Origin: CAUYXS01 sp965248495
GTDB lineage: Bacteria > Chloroflexota > Dehalococcoidia > Lucifugimonadales > Australimonadaceae
Direction: 5' to 3'
DNA length: 64,000 bases
Assembly (NCBI GenBank): GCA_965248495.1
Contig: CBDFJL010000003.1
Coordinates: forward strand, 1,674,001-1,738,000
A program made the translations under genes and the position numbers. The notes under the pieces are model-generated. The model saw only the letters and a list, made by a program, of their open reading frames with translations. It was not told the DNA's origin and ran no database searches. Of this stretch, positions 40,877 through 48,861 are shown piece by piece; position 1 is the stretch's first letter, and every line of letters starts with the position of its first letter.

Positions 40877-41590
40877 TTAGCGCGGCCGGGCGGAGCCGTA
40901 GATGAAGTACTCGTCCGTGACGCGGACATCGGCATCCCATCCGAGTGCGTCAAGACGGTCGGTGAGCTCGATCGGGTCGTAGAAAACCTTCACGATGGAG
41001 AACTCCCTGCCGTCGTTCAGGCGCCGGAGTGAAGTCGACGTTCCCGGAATCTCCGGATCCTGGTCGGGCGAGGAGGCCGTTTGACTCTTGCGGGAATCCG
41101 CGAAGAAGACCCGTCCGCCGGGAGCCAGGCAAGCGCGGACAAGTTCCCAGAACGACGTGAGCTGGTCCGGTGGCACGTGGGAGAGCCAGAAGGAGAAGAA
41201 AACAGCGTCGTAAGCGCCGTCCGGCTTCCACGAGAAGATGTCCGCCTGTACCAGGTCAACGTTGGTGGTGCGGGCTAGGCGTTCACGCGCCACGGCCAGG
41301 GCCTCGGGCGCCGCATCGACGGCGGTAACGTGGTCCGCTTCGGCGGCCAAGCGCTGCGTCCAGAGACCGGTCCCGCAGGCGAGCTCCAGCACGCGACCGC
41401 GCGGTGCGAACTCGGCCAGCGCCTGTTCGACGACGGTACCCTCGTCTCGCCAGCGCGCGTTGTCGGCTTGGCCACGGTCGTAACGGCCCTGCCGCAGCCA
41501 CCACTCATCATATTCGGCTGCCCGCTCGCGGTAGTAATCGATCTGCTGGGCTAACGCCTGCTCGATGACGTCCCGACTCTGGCTGTTCAC
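40877..41590 (-). CDS. class I SAM-dependent methyltransferase
   Basis: 237 residues from GTG 41590, overlapping the uvrC stop codon as GTGA. The methyltransferase core has VLELACGTGLWTQRL (SAM motif I), VTAVDAAPEALAVAR (motif II), YDAVFFSFWLSHVP and LAPGGRVFFADSRK. The N-terminal ERAAEYDEWWLRQGRYDRG is often seen in this subfamily. The acceptor is unknown. The frame is open far upstream into uvrC, but that part is a shadow of uvrC. Confidence 0.9.
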   Translation of the reverse strand: MNSQSRDVIEQALAQQIDYYRERAAEYDEWWLRQGRYDRGQADNARWRDEGTVVEQALAEFAPRGRVLELACGTGLWTQRLAAEADHVTAVDAAPEALAVARERLARTTNVDLVQADIFSWKPDGAYDAVFFSFWLSHVPPDQLTSFWELVRACLAPGGRVFFADSRKSQTASSPDQDPEIPGTSTSLRRLNDGREFSIVKVFYDPIELTDRLDALGWDADVRVTDEYFIYGSARPR

Positions 41591-43680
41591 GGGGCCTCGC
41601 CCCCCAGCGTCTCGATGAGCTTGGCGGCGGAGGCTTTGGAAAAGCCGTCGACGCCGGCGATGTCGGCGGCCGACGCGGCGCGTATGCCGGCGACGGTGCC
41701 GAAGCGCTGCAGCAGGGCGCGCTTCTTCTTCGGGCCGACGCCCGGCACGTCGTCCAGCGCCGACGCCGTCGCGCTCTTCGAGCGCCGCTGACGGTGGTAG
41801 GTGATGGCAAAGCGGTGGGCCTCGTCCCGCACGCGCTGCACCAGGTAGAGCCCCTGGGAGTTGCGCGGCAGCATCACCGGCTCCGGCATGTGCGGCAGAA
41901 ATATCTCCTCGCGCTGCTTGGCGAGGCTCACCAGCGGGATGTCGGTGATGCCCAGCTCCAGGAAGACCTCCTGGACGGCCCCCAGGTGCCCCTTGCCGCC
42001 GTCGATGATGACGAGGCTGGGCACCAGCCCCCATGATTCTTGCCTGGGCGCCGAGTGACTCTCGCCACCCGCCCCCGGCTCCAGGTCGCTGGCGACCGCC
42101 TCGGCAGCGGCGACCACGCCCGTCTTGGCGCGCCTCCGTCGCCGGTACTTGACCCGCGACGTGCCCAGCGAGCCGGCGTCGGACGTGGGCTCGCCCTGAG
42201 CCTGTCGACCGGCGAGCGCGTCCGAGGACACCGAGGGCAGGGTGACACCGTCCTGCGCGGCTTGCTGCATGAGATCGCCCAGGCGCTTGAACCGCCTTCG
42301 GAGCATCTCCTGCATGGACGCGTAGTCGTCGATGCCGTCGACGCCCTTGATCTGGAAGCGCCGGTACTGCGAGGTCTTGGGGCGCCCCTCTTCGAAGACG
42401 ACCATCGACCCGACCGAGTTCGTGCCCTGGATGTTGGAGATGTCGTAGCACTCGATGCGGTTCGGCAGCTCGGGCAGGCTCAACGCCTCCTGGAGCTCGC
42501 CGAGGGCCTGAAGCACCTTGTCCGACTCGCTGAGCCACTTGATGCGGCGCTGGGCAAGGCCCTGCTGCGCGTTCGCTGCGACCATCTCCACCAGGCGGCG
42601 CCGCTCGCCGCGCTGCGGGACCTGGATGCGCACGCGGCCGCCTCGCTTCTCGCCTAGCCACTCCTCCAGCAGCTCGGCGTACTCCATCGCGTGCTCGACC
42701 AGCAGGGTCTGGGGCACCGCTGGCGCCGCGTCATAGTACTGCTGCACGAAGCGCTCCAGCACCTCGGACGGCTCCTCGGCCTCCGCGCCCTCCATCAGAA
42801 AGTGGTCGCGCCCGATGACCTTGCCGCGGCGTACCTGGAACAGCTCGGTCCACACCTCACCCTGGTCGATGGCGAGCGCGATGACGTCGTGGTCCTCCGT
42901 GCGGTCGGAGACGACCTTCTGGTTCTCGGACACCGACTCGATGGCGCGGACCTGATCGCGCAGGATCGCCGCCTGCTCGAAGCGCGTGTCCTCGGACGCC
43001 GCGGCCATCTTGGTCTTGAGGGTATTGAGCACCTCGTCGGAGTCCCCCTCGAGGAACTGGACGACCTCGTCGATGACCTCGCGATACTCCCCGGCGTCCA
43101 CGGCGCCGATACAGGGCCCGACGCACCGATGGATGTGGTACTCCAGACAGGGGCGCTCGTCGGTACCGGTGATCGGCTTGGTGCAGGAGCGGTACGGGAA
43201 CAGCTTCTTCAGCAGGTCCATGGTGCGCCGGACCGACGAGGCACTGGCGAAGGGCCCGAAGTAGCGCGCGCCGTCGGCCTGGACCCTGCGGGTGAAGTAG
43301 AGCTGCGGAAAGTCCTCGCTCGGGTCGATTTTGATGTAAGGGTAGGACTTGTCGTCCTTGAGCCTGGAGTTGTAGACGGGTTTGTGCTGCTTGATGAGCA
43401 GGTTCTCGAGTAGCAGCGCCTCAGACTCGGTTTCAGCGACGATGTACTCGAAGTCGGCGATGTGCGAGACCATCACCTGGATCTTCGGCTCTTTGCCGTG
43501 GGGCGTCTGGAAGTAGGAGCGGACGCGGTTGCGGAGGCTGGCGGCCTTGCCAACGTAGATGATCTGGCCCTTGGCGTCCTTCATGAGGTAGACGCCGGGC
43601 GTGGTGGGCAGCGCCTTGAGGCGCTCGTCGAAGCGCTTGCGCTTGGCTTTCTTGGAGGGAGCGGTGGTCACGCCATCCAT
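41587..43680 (-). CDS. uvrC: excinuclease ABC subunit C
   Basis: 697 residues from ATG 43680. Domains in order: GIY-YIG nuclease (PTTPGVYLMKDAKGQIIYVGKA, with R and E catalytic residues), UVR motif near 210, Cys-rich loop (CTKPITGTDERPCLEYHIHRCVGPC), RNase H-like second nuclease (IECYDISNIQGTNSVGSMVVFEEG, then VIIDGGKGHLGAV) and two HhH motifs (VPGVGPKKKRALLQRFG). Between the two halves of the second nuclease is an insertion of about 75 residues (GVTLPSVSSDALAG to ESW) rich in Arg and Ser, absent from typical UvrC. It makes dual incisions in nucleotide excision repair. Confidence 0.95.
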   Translation of the reverse strand: MDGVTTAPSKKAKRKRFDERLKALPTTPGVYLMKDAKGQIIYVGKAASLRNRVRSYFQTPHGKEPKIQVMVSHIADFEYIVAETESEALLLENLLIKQHKPVYNSRLKDDKSYPYIKIDPSEDFPQLYFTRRVQADGARYFGPFASASSVRRTMDLLKKLFPYRSCTKPITGTDERPCLEYHIHRCVGPCIGAVDAGEYREVIDEVVQFLEGDSDEVLNTLKTKMAAASEDTRFEQAAILRDQVRAIESVSENQKVVSDRTEDHDVIALAIDQGEVWTELFQVRRGKVIGRDHFLMEGAEAEEPSEVLERFVQQYYDAAPAVPQTLLVEHAMEYAELLEEWLGEKRGGRVRIQVPQRGERRRLVEMVAANAQQGLAQRRIKWLSESDKVLQALGELQEALSLPELPNRIECYDISNIQGTNSVGSMVVFEEGRPKTSQYRRFQIKGVDGIDDYASMQEMLRRRFKRLGDLMQQAAQDGVTLPSVSSDALAGRQAQGEPTSDAGSLGTSRVKYRRRRRAKTGVVAAAEAVASDLEPGAGGESHSAPRQESWGLVPSLVIIDGGKGHLGAVQEVFLELGITDIPLVSLAKQREEIFLPHMPEPVMLPRNSQGLYLVQRVRDEAHRFAITYHRQRRSKSATASALDDVPGVGPKKKRALLQRFGTVAGIRAASAADIAGVDGFSKASAAKLIETLGGEAP
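42189..42217. repeat. palindromic element inside uvrC insertion
   Basis: GCTCGCC (42189-42195) and GGCGAGC (42211-42217) flank CTGAGCCTGTCGAC. The core resembles the dispersed GACAGGCTCAGGGCGA-type palindromes found in many bacterial genomes. It encodes part of the Arg/Ser-rich insertion of UvrC. Confidence 0.45.
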
Positions 43681-43756
43681 CTTATCGCTGGGCTCAAGCG
43701 GGCACCGCGGGACCGCCGTCTTTCTGCAGGGCACGGCACGAAGCGGCCCACCGTCT

Positions 43757-43786
43757 TGGGGATTCTTCGCGTGCGCTCAGAATGAC
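43757..43786. repeat. REP-like dispersed palindrome, copy 1
   Basis: GGGGATTCTTCGCGTGCGCT followed by CAGAATGAC. The pattern GAttCTTCGCnnnnnCTCAGaaTGAC matches, on the opposite strand and with compensating changes in the arms, the element at 53739-53765. It lies between the uvrC start and the gene upstream. Confidence 0.55.
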
Positions 43787-43812
43787 GCGTGCGGCGGGCA
43801 CATGCCGGTGCG

Positions 43813-44229
43813 CTAGGCGCCGATGTCGGTACCGAACTTGAGGACGGCCAGGGCGCCGCCGACGAGGGCCGCGACGATGCCGATGCGCAGAACCTCGCTG
43901 CGGATCCCGGGCCCGGACGCGACTGCCATGGCCTGCGTGGTGCGCCGCCGCTGCGCGACGGTCAGCGCTGAGCGCGCTCCTCGCTGAGCCCGTGGGGCCG
44001 CATGGGGCTCGGCCGCCGCTACTTCAGCGGTCGCCGGCTCCAACTCGGCCTCGGCAACGGCCGGGTCGTCGTCCAACTCGAGCTCTTCAACCACGTCCTC
44101 GGCGTCCGCCTCTGTGGGGGTCGCGTTGGTGGGGACCACCGTGGGCCCGGTGTAATGGGCCTTGCGGCGCGCCCGCTCGCGGGCTCGCTGCTGTCCTGCT
44201 ACGAGGCGCGACTGCTTCTTCTTAGCCAT
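43813..44229 (-). CDS. hypothetical single-pass membrane protein, 138 residues
   Basis: A basic start (MAKKKQSRLVAGQQRARERARRK) is followed by an acidic, Ala/Glu-rich region (about 38-80), a basic linker and a C-terminal hydrophobic helix (IGIVAALVGGALAVLKFG). The layout is that of a tail-anchored cytoplasmic protein. No family is recognised. The cytidylate-kinase-like gene ends 14 bp upstream. Confidence 0.6.
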   Translation of the reverse strand: MAKKKQSRLVAGQQRARERARRKAHYTGPTVVPTNATPTEADAEDVVEELELDDDPAVAEAELEPATAEVAAAEPHAAPRAQRGARSALTVAQRRRTTQAMAVASGPGIRSEVLRIGIVAALVGGALAVLKFGTDIGA

Positions 44230-44243
44230 TCGTATCTCCCTGA

Positions 44244-44948
44244 CTAACCGGCGCGTCCGACGATTTCTTGAGCGGCCAGCACGAGGTCCGAGGCCTGGTC
44301 GATGCTCAAGCGCTCGGTGTTGACCATCAGGTTGTACCCCCGCGGGTCTTGCGGGTTGGTACTGAAGAAGCGCTGGTAGAAAGCGGTGCGCCCCTTGTCG
44401 TTCTCCTCGATGTATCCCGCCGCCGCTTCGATGGTCTCCAGCCGTTCGCGTTCCATGACGCGCTGGGTACGCGTATCCAGCTCCGCGATGGTGCCGACGT
44501 GCAGCGCGCCGGGCCAGTCCCTGAGCACCATGTTGGCCCCGAGGCCGATGATAACGGCGCGGTTGCTCTGGGCGATCTCCCGGGTCACGCTCGTCAGCAC
44601 TTCGAGCAGGTGTTGGTCGCTTCCACCCTCGCCACCCTCAGCTTCGGGGATATCGCGATATTCGCGCACCAACAGCATGTCCATGCCGCCACCGAAGTAG
44701 GGGTCGGCACCCGAGCCCGCCAATGCGGAGCGCTCCAGCACCGTGCGCACGAAGCTGGAGAGGCGGTCTCCAAGGCCCACGGGCCGCTCCGCCCGCTCGG
44801 CCACCTCGGCCACCGTCGCGCCCATTTTGCGTGCCGCTTCCGCCAGGATCTGCCGGTCGACGTAGTCCAGGTCGAGCCTGCGCGCGACCTCGGCGCCGAC
44901 TTCGTTCGCGCCGCTTCCAAAGAGTCCGCTTATGGTGATGACAGGCAT
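44244..44948 (-). CDS. cytidylate kinase-like family protein
   Basis: 234 residues from ATG 44948 with AGGAAG upstream. MPVITISGLFGSGANEVGAEVARRL is the P-loop of the cytidylate-kinase-like family (PF13189-type). LDYVDRQILAEAARKMG follows, with a central RAVIIGLGANMVLRDWPGALHV and a C-terminal MVNTERLSIDQASDLV. True CMP kinases are close relatives, but this family is often of unknown phosphate acceptor. It is seven bases downstream of the recombinase gene and likely co-transcribed. Confidence 0.85.
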   Translation of the reverse strand: MPVITISGLFGSGANEVGAEVARRLDLDYVDRQILAEAARKMGATVAEVAERAERPVGLGDRLSSFVRTVLERSALAGSGADPYFGGGMDMLLVREYRDIPEAEGGEGGSDQHLLEVLTSVTREIAQSNRAVIIGLGANMVLRDWPGALHVGTIAELDTRTQRVMERERLETIEAAAGYIEENDKGRTAFYQRFFSTNPQDPRGYNLMVNTERLSIDQASDLVLAAQEIVGRAG

Positions 44949-44955
44949 CGTCTTC

Positions 44956-45888
44956 CTACGCTCTCGGGTGCGCGCTGTCAAAGGCGCGCACCACCTGGTC
45001 GTCGGTCAAGTGCGTGTACACCTGAGTCGTCGAAATACTAGCATGGCCCAAAAGCTCCTGAACATGCCGCAGGGATGCGCCGCCACGCAGCAGGTGGGTA
45101 GCGAAGGAGTGGCGCAGCACATGCGGGCTGATCTGCTGGGTCAGCGCCGCGCGCACGGCGCACCTTTTGAGCACCAGCCAATAGCCCTGGCGCGTCATGG
45201 CCTTCCCACGGGCATTCAGAAACAGCGCGTCGATCGTCGTCCGCGAGCGGCTCCTGGCGAGCAGCTGTGGCCTGGCGTGTCTGACGTAGTGGGCGACGCG
45301 GTCCGCGATTCCCTGATAGATGGGAACGATGCGCTCCTTGGACCCTTTGCCCAGCACCCGGACCTCGCCGTCGTCGAAGCGCATGCTGCGGAGTGCGAGG
45401 CCGGTGGGGCCGACTACTTCGGAGACCCGAAGCCCCGCCGCGTAGGTCAGCTCCAGCATCGCCCGGTCCCGCGATGCGAGGGGCCCGGGAGCGTCCGCCG
45501 CCTTGAGCAGCGCGACTACGTCCTCCGCGCTCAGCACCGTGGGTAGCGTGCGCCGTGCTCGGCGTGAGCGCAGCCGCTCCGCGGGGTTTGCCGGCAGATA
45601 CTCCTCTTCCACGAGGAAGCGAAAGAAGGAGCGCACGGACGCGATCTTTCGTGCCGTGCTCGCGCCGGAGTAGCCGCGATCTCCCAAGCTCAGCGCGTAC
45701 CGCTCCAGCGTGCCGCCGTCAACGGTCGTCCAGTCGGCGCGCGCGCCCGTGGCCTCGATCAGCTCGACGAATTGTGCTAGGTCCGACCGGTACGCGGCCA
45801 GCGTGTGGGGCGACACGCCGCGCTCCGCCTGAAGGTGGCGCAGGTACTCGTCGACCTGACGATCGCGGACAGACTCCACGGAAGCCAT
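44956..45888 (-). CDS. tyrosine recombinase (XerC/XerD type)
   Basis: 310 residues. The SAM-like core-binding domain is about 5-95 and the catalytic domain about 115-305, with all active residues: Arg154 (GLRVSE), Lys181 (GKGSKER), His256 and Arg259 (HVLRH), His282 (LGHAS) and Tyr291 (TTQVYTH). The length and spacing are those of chromosomal XerC/XerD dimer-resolution enzymes. A Ser/Val-Gly-Pro-Thr insertion near 158-163 is slightly unusual. There are no phage or integron genes around, so a housekeeping role is favoured. Confidence 0.92.
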   Translation of the reverse strand: MASVESVRDRQVDEYLRHLQAERGVSPHTLAAYRSDLAQFVELIEATGARADWTTVDGGTLERYALSLGDRGYSGASTARKIASVRSFFRFLVEEEYLPANPAERLRSRRARRTLPTVLSAEDVVALLKAADAPGPLASRDRAMLELTYAAGLRVSEVVGPTGLALRSMRFDDGEVRVLGKGSKERIVPIYQGIADRVAHYVRHARPQLLARSRSRTTIDALFLNARGKAMTRQGYWLVLKRCAVRAALTQQISPHVLRHSFATHLLRGGASLRHVQELLGHASISTTQVYTHLTDDQVVRAFDSAHPRA

Positions 45889-46187
45889 TAGGCGTGCCCC
45901 AGCTTCAGATCGTAGGTGTATTCGCCGTCGTCCGAGTCCGTGCGGTTGAGCTCGACGAAGCGCCGCGAGCCGTCGACGAATATGAGGTGCCCCGCTTCGA
46001 AGTCCAGCTCGCCGCCGACGCGCAGCGTGAGCTGCTTCCAGGACTGGTCCGCCAGCGCGGTCGGCGAGTGCCCCAACCCGGCTGCGCCTGGACGGTCCGG
46101 CTCGACGATGCCGCTCACGGTGCCTGGGTGGCGCACGCCGTCAGGCCCGGCGATGTGGACGGCGTCTTCGTAGTCGATGATGAACAT
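45888..46187 (-). CDS. hypothetical protein, 99 residues
   Basis: A soluble beta-rich sequence: MFIIDYEDAVHIAGPDGVRH, then WKQLTLRVGGELDFEAGHLIFVDG and EYTYDLKLGHA. Its stop codon shares one base with the recombinase start (TAATG), so the two are coupled. No family is recognised. Confidence 0.6.
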   Translation of the reverse strand: MFIIDYEDAVHIAGPDGVRHPGTVSGIVEPDRPGAAGLGHSPTALADQSWKQLTLRVGGELDFEAGHLIFVDGSRRFVELNRTDSDDGEYTYDLKLGHA

Positions 46188-46267
46188 AGGTCTTCGCGGA
46201 ACCCTCGCGAGGGCCTGAGCGGGACTCCGACCCCGGAGCGCGGCTATTCTAGGGGTGCCTCACGGCC

Positions 46268-47086
46268 GTGAAACCTGATTATGTCAACCAATTTCGGCCC
46301 GCCCCGCTCATGACCGTCTCGCTCGACCCCAACGCGTTTGGCATCGCGCTGCTTCCGTGGGCCACGCTGTTCACGCTGGCAGGCGTGGCGGCGGGCGTGG
46401 CGCTGTTCGTGCGCAAGGGACCTTTGCTCGGCGTATCCCGGCGTGCGGCGTACGCGCTGGCGCTGTGGGTGGTGTGGTGGGGGCTCGTTGGAGCGCGGGT
46501 GGGCCACGTGGTCGACCACGCCGGCTTCTTCGCCGACGCACCCTTCGAGGCGCTCTACGTCTGGAACGGTGGCCTGTCGTTGTGGGGCGCGATCATCGGC
46601 GGCGTCGCGGGGCTGGCGTGGCGCGCACGGCGTTGGCCGGCACCGCTGGGGCGCGTGCTGGACCAGGCCATGGCTCCGGCGCTCGTGGGGATGGCGCTGG
46701 GCCGCGTCGGCGACCTGCTGGGCGGCGAGCGCCCGGCGACGCCGACGGCGCTGCCTTGGGGCGTCGAATACGCCCACGTGGGTGCCGAGGCACACGTCGC
46801 CGACGGCGTGGCGGTCCACCCCGTCGCGGCGTACGAGCTGCTGGTCGACGCTGCGGTGCTTGGCCTCCTATTGCGGTTGGGCAGGCCTTCGCTGCCCGAT
46901 GGCGTGCGTTTCGCCCTGGCCATCAGCGCGTACGCGGCGTTTCGCTTCGTCATCGCGTTCGCCCGTACCGACCCGGTCTGGGGCGGGCTTCAGCAGGCGC
47001 AGTGGCTCGGGCTGGTGATCGTCGTCGCGGCGGTGTGGTGGTTCCGCGGTAAGGGCGTGCGTCCGCGCGACATCGTCTCGCGGTAG
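46268..47086 (+). CDS. divergent prolipoprotein diacylglyceryl transferase (Lgt-like)
   Basis: 272 residues from GTG 46268 (or 258 from ATG 46310) with about seven membrane segments. Lgt landmarks are visible but altered: WNGGLSLWGAIIGG where HGG is usual, and GRVGDLLGGERP where the signature GRxGNFxNxE is usual. HPVAAYE and QQAQWLGL match the later Lgt motifs. Lgt transfers diacylglycerol to lipobox Cys; several lipoproteins in this window need one. Whether this copy is the active enzyme or a divergent paralogue is unclear. Confidence 0.75.
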   Translation: MKPDYVNQFRPAPLMTVSLDPNAFGIALLPWATLFTLAGVAAGVALFVRKGPLLGVSRRAAYALALWVVWWGLVGARVGHVVDHAGFFADAPFEALYVWNGGLSLWGAIIGGVAGLAWRARRWPAPLGRVLDQAMAPALVGMALGRVGDLLGGERPATPTALPWGVEYAHVGAEAHVADGVAVHPVAAYELLVDAAVLGLLLRLGRPSLPDGVRFALAISAYAAFRFVIAFARTDPVWGGLQQAQWLGLVIVVAAVWWFRGKGVRPRDIVSR

Positions 47087-47089
47087 TGC

Positions 47090-48784
47090 TCAGTCGCTAG
47101 GAGCGTAGTCCTGGATGGTCAGGCGCAGGCGCGGGTTCCCGTTCCAGTGGTCGATGTCCATGGTGTAGACAATGTCGATGGCGCGGGTCCCCGGTACCCA
47201 CTCCTGCTTGAATCCCACGGCCTCCCAGGTCGCCTCGCCGTCCCGAAGCCGCAGCCGGAAGTGCTGGCCCTCGGCCCCCATCGTTTTGACGTCTTCCACC
47301 GCGATGCCCCGAGCCAGGAAGACTGGGGCCGGGTTGCCCACGCCGAAGGGCTCCATGCGGCGCATGGTCTGGAACGTCTCACCCATGACCTCGCGCGGTG
47401 GTACGTCGGCGTCCACGAGGCCGTCGGTGCTGAGAGTTTCGCTGTCGAGCCACTCGGCGGCGACCGCCTCCAGGCGTGCCTGCAGCTCGGGAAGCCGGTC
47501 GACCGCGCATGAGAAGCCGGCGGCCTGGGCATGCCCTCCGTAGCGGTTGAGCAGGTCGTCGGATGTCTGGAGCGCGTGGGCCCAGTGGAACCCCGCGGCG
47601 CTTCGGCAGCTGGCCATCGCGAGGTCGCCTTCGATGGCGAACACCGCGGCGGGGCGTCCGTAGCGCTCCACGAGCTTGCCCGCCGCCAGCCCGATGACGC
47701 CAGGGTTGAACGCGGCGTCGCCGACCATGATCAGCGGCCCGATCGCACCCATCGCCTCGACGCGCTCCAAGCAGGCGTTCACGGTCTCCTCGGTCAGCTC
47801 GCGCCGCAGACGGTTGTATCGGTCCAGCTCGCCGGCCAGCGCATCAGCCTGCGTTGCATTCGCGGTCATCAGGAGGTCGTACGCCGTCATGGCGTGCTCC
47901 ATGCGGCCCGCTGCGTTCAGCCGTGGCCCGATGCCGAAGCCGATGCTCTCGGCGTTGGCGAACGGCGCGTCGACGCGGGCTACGCGCATCAGCGCCCGCA
48001 GACCGATGTTCCGCGTCCGTCGCATCTCCTTGAGCCCGCGGTCGACGATGTAGCGGTTCTCGTCCTGGAGCGGCGCCATGTCGGTGATGGTGCCGATGGC
48101 GGCCAACTCGAACAGACCGTCGCCCCAGTCCCCGCGGTCCGACTCGAGGAGCGCGTGCGCGAGCTTGAGGGCCATGCCGACGCCCGTCAGCTGGTCGAAG
48201 GCGTAGTCGCTGTGGTCGGCCTTTGGGTTGACGATCGCGATGGCCGCCGGTGGCGTGGCTCCCGGCGTGTGGTGGTCGGTGACGATGACATCGATGCCGA
48301 TACCCTTCGCATGGGCGATGGCGTCCACGTCGGTCACGCCGCAGTCCACGGTGACGATGAGCCTCACGTCCTGGAGCGCGAGCTGATCGATGGCCGCGAT
48401 GTTGAGTCCGTGGCCCTCCGACACGCGGTGGGGAATGTAGGGCACTGCCCATATGCCATACCGCTGGAATGCTCGCACCAGGACCGCCGTGCCCGTCACG
48501 CCGTCGGCGTCGAAGTCGCCGTACACCGCCACGGCCTCCTGCCGCTCCCGCGCCAGCCGCAGCCGGTCCATCGCTAGATCGACGTCCGTCAGGATGGACG
48601 GCGGCATGTAGAGCGAGTCGGCGACGTCGAGGTACTCTCGCGCCGCGCCCGCGGACGTGATTCCTCGCAGGCGAAGCAGGTGGGCGGCCAGCGGGCTCAC
48701 GCCAAGGTCTTCGCCGCGGGTGGGTGCGGCAACGCGCCAGCGCCGTTGGCGGCCGGCGAACACGAGCGTATCGGCTTGGGTCAC
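47090..48784 (-). CDS. recJ: single-stranded-DNA-specific exonuclease RecJ
   Basis: 564 residues, GTG start. DHH motifs: VAVYGDFDADGVTG, IVTVDCGV, IVTDHHTPG and a late ESIGFGIGPRLNAAGR. The DHHA1 part contains RSAAGFHWAHAL and RYGGHAQAAGF, and a C-terminal OB-like domain ends LRLTIQDYAPS. It degrades single-stranded DNA 5' to 3' in recombination and mismatch repair. The convergent Lgt-like gene ends three bases away. Confidence 0.95.
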   Translation of the reverse strand: MTQADTLVFAGRQRRWRVAAPTRGEDLGVSPLAAHLLRLRGITSAGAAREYLDVADSLYMPPSILTDVDLAMDRLRLARERQEAVAVYGDFDADGVTGTAVLVRAFQRYGIWAVPYIPHRVSEGHGLNIAAIDQLALQDVRLIVTVDCGVTDVDAIAHAKGIGIDVIVTDHHTPGATPPAAIAIVNPKADHSDYAFDQLTGVGMALKLAHALLESDRGDWGDGLFELAAIGTITDMAPLQDENRYIVDRGLKEMRRTRNIGLRALMRVARVDAPFANAESIGFGIGPRLNAAGRMEHAMTAYDLLMTANATQADALAGELDRYNRLRRELTEETVNACLERVEAMGAIGPLIMVGDAAFNPGVIGLAAGKLVERYGRPAAVFAIEGDLAMASCRSAAGFHWAHALQTSDDLLNRYGGHAQAAGFSCAVDRLPELQARLEAVAAEWLDSETLSTDGLVDADVPPREVMGETFQTMRRMEPFGVGNPAPVFLARGIAVEDVKTMGAEGQHFRLRLRDGEATWEAVGFKQEWVPGTRAIDIVYTMDIDHWNGNPRLRLTIQDYAPSD

Positions 48785-48861
48785 AGCGCGATGCTAGGGC
48801 CGGCGGATGGCACGCGCCAAGAGGGCGATGGCGGTGTTTGCGGACGAGGGCGACGTAGCGC

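Noticed and set aside
40877..42661. 594-residue apparent fusion of an unknown domain and a methyltransferase
   Set aside because: The first 350 residues are an antisense-free shadow of uvrC in another frame; the real methyltransferase starts at 41590 with a GTGA overlap.
44956..45888. Integrase of a mobile element
   Set aside because: No att-like repeats, phage genes or cargo are adjacent, and the length and motifs fit chromosomal XerC/D.
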